From Prinia subflava (Eukaryota; Chordata; Aves; Passeriformes; Cisticolidae), in NCBI RefSeq assembly GCF_021018805.1, contig NC_086283.1, positions 23,339,662 through 23,403,661 on the forward strand: DNA of 64,000 nt, written 5' to 3'. A program made the position numbers and the translations under genes. This document shows positions 49,211 through 64,000 of the stretch, in pieces (the first letter of the stretch is position 1; every line of letters begins with the position of its first letter). The notes under the pieces were generated by a model. The model worked only from the letters and a program-made list of their open reading frames with translations, was not told the DNA's origin and ran no database searches.

Positions 49211-49505
49211 GACAGCAGCAGAGTGCTCTGTGACTTTTAGTATTGCACAATTAAGTGGTATGGAAGATCTAGTAATGGTGGTGGGAAAATAGTCACTTCA
49301 GGAGAAGGTGTTGTTGGTGTGATTTATTGATTTTTACCATGTAAAATCAATGTTTTGTAAAGTCGTTATGTTTTAAGTTGCATGTGTGGTAACAATTGTC
49401 GTGTTTAACCAGTTGAAGTTTGCCTAATGCAGTTAAGAGTACTTTGGAATCCTTCCACGTTTCTTAACTTTTTCATAAATAAATACAACTGACTGAAGGC
49501 AAACC
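49211..49505 (+). other. LAS1L: LAS1L 3' UTR and poly(A) signal
   Basis: AATAAA at 49478-49483, about 270 bp after the stop; cleavage probably near 49500. Confidence 0.75.
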
Positions 49506-50970
49506 TTGCTCCTGGATGCTGTTTCTCAGTTGCCACTCTTAAGTGTGTCCTTTGGCCCTCCTTAAGTGAGACCACTGAGCCATTCTTATTTTAGTGATGC
49601 TGGTACTGTCCTGGAGGAGAGTCTGCCAGGATAAGATTGTGCTACAGTTTTCACCTGTCTGCAATTTCACATGAAGCTTCAAGGATCAGTCCTAGATAGA
49701 GTATGGCTGAATGCACTGGGACGCATAAATACCTTTGAAATGTTTTTGTCACAATGTTTTTTCAAGTGATGGTCTTGAAACCACTACTGACTCTTTGTAT
49801 TGAAGTGTTTTGCTTCATGTAGCTTCTGTTCATGATTTTGCTGATATTCATAACCAGTACTGTGGTGTTTGCTGAGAGCTGGGATGATTACTGCAGAAAT
49901 GGACTGAACAAGCACCTTGCTGGAAAGTTGTTGAGAAAAACGGCTTGCAGATAGTTTTTTCCTAAATTCAGTTTTCTGTACCTGTATTTCAGGTTTTTGG
50001 AACTTCAGAGGCTTCTGCAGTTCCCTATCAAAAACTCCAGGAGTTTAAGTGTATATTTATTGCAGGATTCCTCAGTAAGAATTTGTTAAAGTACATCTGC
50101 TGGAGGGTAAAACAGGCTTTCTCTGAGTCCATCTAGTAATTTTCAGGTTTGACACACTAAACGGAAGGAATAACACATCAGTAGGAAGGGACACAAAAAG
50201 GGACATACAACTTTAGCAGTACCTTGCATAGGGCTGAAGTGCATGTTCAGAACAGCAGCTTCATGGATGCTTTGGACTGGCTCTGAAGTAAAGGCTTAGC
50301 TAGATGTCCAGAATGGAAGTACTATTTCTTTATTCCTTCTTCTGTAGTTTCTCGGTATTCTGCTCTACTGCAGTTGCTTGTTACTACACATCCAGAAATG
50401 GAACATACATTGCATATTTCCTTCTGTAAAAGCAAGCAGTGCCAATGCAAAAGGAAATAAACTTTCTGTTGAGGGATTTTTCATGGAAGCCCTTCCCCTT
50501 TCAACCATTTTTAGAAATACTTCTTTTACCCAGTAGTGAATTAGGCTTATTTAGGAAATCTGGAGTGAAAGGGATTTGTTCTTTTATTACTGCATTTACC
50601 TGAATATGAAATTACTTAAATTATTGTATTTTGTATTGCAAATAAGCATAACAGTTCAAATAGGGATGTGTGGTGCTAGCACATACTGTACCATACTTTT
50701 TTTCCTCCTTGGAGGAAGTGCACATGGTAAAATCATGTGCTGCTACTACCACTACAATACCTTGTTTACCTGTAGGTACCTCCCTGTGTATCTGTCATTA
50801 CCCCACCTAGAGAATCTGGGATTTTTTTCAGTCTGCTAAAGAAACACCAAGAAATAACTTGGACAGACTGCAACAGTTGTTGTGAGAAAAAAAAAGCTTT
50901 TTTTTTGTCTTATCTAAAGGTTGAAAGTTTTCAACCCCAAGGTTTAGACTTGAAAAATGAAAAGCTAGAA
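49506..50970. other. Intergenic gap between convergent genes
   Basis: No exon, RNA gene or clear repeat seen. It separates the 3' ends of LAS1L and ZC3H12B. Confidence 0.5.
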
Positions 50971-50974
50971 ACAA

Positions 50975-53900
50975 ATAATCCAATGGCTCTCAGTTTTATT
51001 AAATAAGCAAAATTTTATATATATATAAACTATAACATATTTCATATTATTAAATAATTGTGCAAAACATTTACATAGAGCAGGAGGGGAACAGATGATA
51101 GCCTATACTTCTTTTAGATTCTTGCAATTCTTTTAATACATTTACAAACTTTAAATACAGACCAAAATCAACAATATTGTATAATGACTCTTCAAAGACT
51201 AACCAAACACTGGCTTAAGAATAATTTATGTGATGGTGCAATTGTATTTTTCCAGTTGAAATATTGCAGGAAATACACTTAGTGAGGGCTCCGTCACACA
51301 AACAAGCAATAGGTACATCAGAGGAGTGTGAAAGCTGAATGCTTACCGTAGAGGTAACTGTGACAGATCTAAAGGTCTGATCATTTTGAGTCCTGGAGTA
51401 CTAATGCATCAGGTAAACTTTTGGCAAGTCAAGATAAAGTAATATTTCAGCTTTGGAACAAAGTTTCACTGAAAGGATCCATATTCTTTCCCCTTAGTGT
51501 GGAGTTCTAAAAATTACAATAATCAAATGTTCCTGTTTGCAGATTGATATAGATCAGGTATGCATACATGTCACCAAGTATTTTTAACTTTGTTATTTGA
51601 ACAAAATGCATAATTTGAGACAAACTGGCATTAGAAGTATGTAGAGGGAAACTTACCTACTTAAATGTTTTTGGTTTTGTTTTATTTCAAGGAAGCTCCT
51701 TCTACTTGTTCTAAGCAACCATACTCCACACCTATTTTTAACTTTACAGCTAAAGCATTTTTACAAAAGCTAAACAGACTCATGCTAGGAAATAAATTAC
51801 ATGCTGCAGCAACTAGAGCAGTGCCCACTTACCACTACAGAGATTTAAGAATACCACATACTGGTTTAACACCCATTTTCACTCATTTTGTCATTAAGAC
51901 TTACATTATATTTGGGTCAACCAAAAAAACCCAAAGAGATTTATAAAATTTTACAACAATTAAACAGTAATGTTTAATTCTACAAATGAATAAAGCCAAC
52001 TACTGCAGCTCAATATGACAACAACAGGACTAACAGCAGTGAAATCATGTACAATTTACTATATTACTGACATGTAATTCTTACAAAAAACATGAAATAA
52101 TTTAGACTGACATCCCATAAAGCATTTGGTTTTTGATTTATGAATTTAAAGTTACACACTTATCAGTGACAAATTATGTGAAAGTAATATAGCTGAAGAT
52201 GAAAGGTAAGTAAATCAGAACTGCCAGAGAATGCTCTGGCCCCAGTAAAGCACTAAAATCTACTGCTCAACTCTTACCAACTGCAGTAGTCCATGATTTC
52301 ACCTTCGCACTCTTTTCCCCCATCTAGAATTGTTTTTTCATGGATTTTATTAAAATATAGTTTCTAGAACTGTTCTTTTACAGTTTTAAAAACATTTAAA
52401 TACCATGCTCTAAAAAAGAGCATTTATACAAAGTCTTATATTTACAATATAGACAGTTATGATCAGGTGTTAATAAGATCAACTCTTCCATGTAAGAAGA
52501 AATCCAAGCTTATGCACTAAAGATTAATGAATGTGTCAGTGTTTTGAACTGTCTTGTAAACATATCTGAAAACAGGTGTGGATGACCAAATATCTATTAA
52601 AGTAGTTGATCAGGAGAGACTACATCACATAGAAAAGTTTCGTTACCTCTAAGGAGGACTAAACAAGCACAAAATTTGCAGGTTATTTCCGCAAGGCTAC
52701 TCTGCCAGTTCTGTAACTATGCATGAGAGACGCCAATAACTTCTCAGAGTAAGACAATTTGCCTTTGAAGTGCCTTAGGGAAATAGTATGCTGGGTTTGT
52801 ATTCTCACAGCATTCCCATTTATTTAAAAGGAATTCTTCAATCAGTAAAACAAAGGTTAGTGAAAATTAAAATGACTGGACAAATCCAACAAAAATGGAT
52901 ATCTCCATAAGCCACCCAGCACTTCATACAGAATTTTCTGTTGAGTTTTCACATTAAAAAACATCAAAATCCCCTACTAACCCTCTCTTAAAATAGCTTA
53001 TCTTTATAAATGGAGAAAAACAGAACAAACATTTTTTGCCATACAAATATTTAATTCCATGCAAGATGGAAAACATGAGTGCACAATAAACTTCATCTCA
53101 TATCTAAATAATTTATAAATTAACTGGTTAGAATAAAATAGGGTCTATAGCAATTCCTGTTACATTTTAAACACATGCAGATGGGTTAACAGCAACATTT
53201 TTACATAAAGTTTAGTGCAAGAATGTATCTACTTAATAAATAGACTGAAGATACCTATGTAATGCTTTGAAGTGTACACACAGTATTTGTGCACATAAAT
53301 AACCTGGTTCTGAAAAGTTGTCCCTGTTTGTCTATAAACTACAAGTGCCCATTTTAAATAAAAAAAGATCCATAATTACTCATGGGCTACTTCCCTGTGA
53401 CACATGGTGTCACAAACATTGTGGTGAAAATGTAATACTGAAGTTAATCTAGAGATTATTTTTTTATACACAGTTTTTATACAATCAAGAAAAAGAGATA
53501 CAATTTGTATCAACAAACAAAAGGTCATTTCTGGTTATTTGAGGCATTGCTCTCAGCTGCTTATACCATGCAAGAGAAGAGAACAAGAATTAATTGCAAA
53601 TTAAAAATATGAAATGTTTTTGAAAACTGGTCAAGAGTCAAATCTGTTTTCCCCCAGCTATTGTAAGTCTGAATTATTTTTCCCCACTAACAGAGAAAAT
53701 AACCAACTAATTAAAACTTAAGTTATTTTTAAACACCAAGGGTAAGTACAGAATCACCTTCAAGTTACTTAATTTCAAATACATAATGACATAGTCATTA
53801 TATACGACACCTGTACCAACACAAGAATATTTATCCTGTGTGAAATGATACAGTTATCAAATTTCAGTAAATTAACTGTAGTTGCACCCATAATTGTGGC

Positions 53901-55534
53901 TTCTTGTTGGTTCATTTGGTGGGTTTTTTAATATGACCGGAACCTGTTTTGCACATGATAAAGAGCCCACAAGATATTTTGAATCAAACCAACCACTACA
54001 GTAACACAAGTGGAGGAAATGATAAACTTCGTTTCTCAGACGAACAGATAACTAGAAAGCAGCATGCAAGCCATTATCAAAACACCAGAAACAACCCTGA
54101 CTGCAGCCTCACGTTCTGTGTGTTTCACAGTAAGAAACATTTAGGCAGTGTCACACCTTCTCATGAAGAAACAAAAGGCCATAAACCAGGCCTTCTCAAC
54201 TTTCATGAAAAAAACTACAGTAGAAGTCAACAAGTCCTAGCTCGAGACATGTCGAGTTAGTCATGTCAAAATGTTGAAATATACAGTGGATTCAAAAAAG
54301 GGCGTACAGTCAGTGCAGCTTAAAAAAACCAATAAACGCCTCTTTTGGAGACATTTAGCTACAAAGGTTCCCACCCTGAGCAAGATACCAGTTGCGCAAA
54401 CAATGCCACACAAAATTATCTCACCTGTTGAAACAGGAACTCTAAAAGCCTTCATGAGGCAAATGCACACCTTTGCGTGGATCTGAAGAGCAAAAACCAG
54501 GACAGCATTGCCACAAACCCAAACTGGAGCATCTCTTTTCAAGAAGCAGCCTTCCCCCTTCACCCTTTTTGAAGTTGATTTTGTACAGCCACCTTGAATG
54601 TCAGGCTCACTCAAATCATTCACCATCCTTACTTCCCAGAGGAAGGGCTGCAGTTAGTGATGAACTTCCATGTTAACATCCTTTTTTTGCTGCTTCAAGC
54701 TGAGTAATCCAGTTTACATAATACTGACAATTTATTTTCAGCTTGTCATTTGGGCCAGCAGCTGCTTACTGCACATTTGAGAGGAGATTGTGGAGAGAAG
54801 CTACAGTTAAAGTTTGCATTTACTGAATGGCACTCATGCCTTCACATTCCTTAATGTTTCGGTCCTAATTCAATGAAGTATTTGGCTTCTGTTGGATTGA
54901 GCCAACATATTGAACAATGCAATATTTATTCAAACTCTTGAGGGACAGTTCTGAAATTTAAGTGCCAACAATCATGTTGACATTGAAAAACTGAAATCAG
55001 TTTTTTCTTCTATAAAAAAAAATTAATTTTTTTATATTTACTTTTTCTTTTATATTTATTATATTTACTTTTTCTTCAGTACGTAAGATGCCAGTAGGCA
55101 GTGTCAAATGACAAAGCCGAAACCCTAGAAGTCACCTGGGTGTGTATAGAGCATACTTTTAGAGGCCGATTAGGTATTTATAAGCAAATTGTAAGTGTAC
55201 ACTAATACATGCAATATAATTGCTAACACTAATTTTGTAGTAGCTTTGAGACACTGATTGTGACATTATAGTTCTTAGTGAGCTATCCATGCAGCAAGGT
55301 ATGCATTTCCTATAAAATACTATTAAAAATCCCTATATTTAAAATCTTAAATTTGCAATACAATCAACTTTTATATAGTGCCTCAGCATATATATATGAT
55401 TGCTACTGTGTACAGAATTTTATACTATCTTAGTAGAAAATATTTACAATAGATTGGCCTCTTCCTTCATGTAAGTTTTCCTCTGGGTCCCATGTGCTGT
55501 ACAGGTTCATTTATCCAAAAGAGGCTGTACTGCT
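50975..55534 (-). other. ZC3H12B: Long ZC3H12B 3' UTR (probable)
   Basis: AT-rich, low in repeats and without coding frames. A poly(A) signal AATAAA on the minus strand lies at 50995-51000. Two Pumilio-type UGUAAAUA words are on the minus strand (52439-52446 and 55441-55448), with many AUUUA words. A 3' UTR of about 4.5 kb is plausible for this gene but needs transcript data; internal poly(A) sites may be used. Confidence 0.5.
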
Positions 55535-62285
<6,751 letters not shown>

Positions 62286-63734
62286 CACGTTCAACTTCCA
62301 GCCAGAGCGCTCAGTTCTCTTTCATTTCCAAAGCCACCAGAAATTCATACTCAATTGCATCATGTTGGCCAATTAAAAGTTTACACAAGGCTGAAGATAA
62401 TTTGCCTTGCTTACTATATTCTGGCATAAGCAGCACCAACATGAAGTTCCTTTAAAAAAAGGAAAAAATATTAAAAATTAGGTTTTGATCAATTCTGTAA
62501 AATATTCAATTACAATGATTTTGTTAACAAGTCAGTAGATGTCCCCAGTCATTCACATTTCTATGTAAACTGATTATAATAAAGCATATAATTACACTGT
62601 CTCTGTAATCACAAATGAAACTCTCTTTCCCTCCCTCAGTTCCTCTACCTACATAAGAAAGGACAATTCCCTCACAATAAAGGTAAAGCTGGAACAAATG
62701 GATTATCTCAGCAATATTCAAAGATAATAAAACAGAAGAGGGTGAGCCACCATTTCCACTAGAAAACTGTCTTCTACTGTCAGAACAGCCTATCTACACT
62801 AGGAACAACTGCAGTGTTCCAGTATGCATAAAATTTAACACAAATGAATTCAGCCTCTTTCAGCAAGAATTTACTATCGGAACCAACAAGTTTACCTAGC
62901 AAAAGTATCTTCTGGAAAGCAAAACAGACATTTAACAAAATAATATAAGCCACAAAAGAAAATTAAAAGCATCACCAGTGTGCATATAAGTCAAAGCTTA
63001 TTCATTTTAAGTTTTCATGTCCTCTGTTTTAGGTAATAAGATGCAGAAAATCACAGCTAATATACCACTCACAGAATGATAGAATGGCCTCTTCACCATT
63101 TGTGAGAGGCCATCCCTAATTCCTTTGGGACAATTTACAGATGTTTCCCGGCTGCTTCCTAGAGTGCTGGTGTTTCGTGGTTCCTCCCTGACACACAGAA
63201 GTACATCCCTTCCTCTGATGAATCCAGTACAAAGCTCTGTTAGTAAGTCTTAGAAAGGTTTCCTCCTTGACTATTTCCCTACATTAAATGGTGGGGTTCT
63301 GTTGCCTATGGGAATATTTCAGAGAAAAACAGGTGTAGAAGACTGACAAAATTTGATAAGCAAAACCATAAAAATGTCAAAGGATCTCTGAAATGGGTCC
63401 ATATTGCCCTAACAACAACCAAACCCTCTAAAATTGTCTCAAAGTGAAACTAAGATTATTAACTTGCAAAACCTTTCTACAGTAATATATAATTACCATA
63501 AACAGGCAAAGCAGTAACATTCTACCAGACTGCAATCCAATTCATGCTAACAAAAATGTACACACATGCAGAGACAGCTGCTCAAAAGACTAATTTCCTT
63601 AGGAAAATGCTAATCACTTGTACCTTAAAAAAAACAACTCTAAAAGGTCAAGTTTTCAGCCAATCAACAATAATTTTTAATGAAGAAGAATTTTTTTTTC
63701 CCCCCACATATTCATATGATATTTATATTTTGTC
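62286..63734. other. Upstream of the ZC3H12B start: 5' UTR or intron
   Basis: No further coding exon recognised. There is no CpG island here, so the ZC3H12B promoter is probably beyond the window and 5' UTR exons may lie here or further on. Otherwise AT-rich unique DNA. Confidence 0.45.
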
Positions 63735-64000
63735 AGCCTGGAGAGAAGGAGGGTCAGAGGATACCTTATCACTCTCTAAAACTGCCTGAAAGGAGGCTGT
63801 AGCCAGATGGGGGTCAGTCTTTTCTCCCAGGCAACCAGGATTAGGACAAGAGGAAATGGCCTCAAGCTGTGCCAGGGGAGGTTTAGGTTGGATATCAGAA
63901 AATTTTCTTCAGAGAAAGGGTTGTCAAGCATTGGATTTGACTGTCCAGGGAGGCAGTGGAATCACCATGCATGGAGGTGTTAAAAAACAACTGGACATGG
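63735..64000 (+). repeat. CR1 fragment running off the window end
   Basis: gtcagcctggagagaaggag near 63734, gccaggggaggtttaggttg near 63871 and the gatatcagaaaattttcttc block are CR1 3' sequence. The 3' tail is outside the window. Confidence 0.85.

Overview
The window is nuclear DNA from a bird, most likely a passerine. It carries many CR1 LINE fragments, a tRNA-Ile-headed SINE with a CR1 tail (a type I know from songbirds), and two young gammaretrovirus-like endogenous retroviruses (ERVs). It also holds two convergent single-copy genes, LAS1L and ZC3H12B, which are neighbours on human Xq12. In songbirds that block should lie on chromosome 4A (inference from synteny).

Layout. 1-9779: no gene recognised. 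9780-11795: SINE, then a 5'-truncated CR1. 11796-15030: no gene seen. 15031-26390: a CR1 3' end split by ERV-A (minus strand, 11.1 kb, 643-bp LTRs). 26391-28119: only a CR1 tail. 28120-35095: CR1 interrupted by ERV-B (plus strand, 6.7 kb, 791-bp LTRs). 35096-36175: CR1 pieces and a probable solo LTR. 36190-49500: LAS1L (plus, 13 coding exons, 616 aa) behind a CpG-island promoter. 50970-62285: ZC3H12B (minus, 5 coding exons, 834 aa) with a long 3' UTR. 62286-64000: probable upstream part of ZC3H12B and another CR1. The two genes are tail to tail, about 1.5 kb between poly(A) signals. Spliced exon lengths sum to an open frame in both genes, so both look functional.

LAS1L is the HEPN endoribonuclease that cuts ITS2 of pre-rRNA with NOL9. 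ZC3H12B is a Regnase-family PIN-domain/CCCH-finger mRNA endonuclease. Both are RNases, but nothing here links their regulation.

The most interesting material is the ERV pair. They are relatives of one lineage, each in a CR1 with a 4-bp target duplication, and each with LTRs differing at one site by eye. The insides are nevertheless dead. ERV-A keeps one gag-pol frame for about 6 kb, broken only by stops; apart from the gag terminator these are TAG/TGA codons one G-to-A step from TGG, and several align with TGG in ERV-B. This looks like cytidine-deaminase hypermutation. ERV-A also has a gag UAG followed by a clear readthrough pseudoknot, an initiator-tRNA-Met primer site (ERV-B uses tRNA-Ala), leader tandem repeats, and a GC-rich Pro/Ala-rich gag insert. 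Both ERVs carry an extra Cys-rich reading frame between pol and env that I do not recognise.
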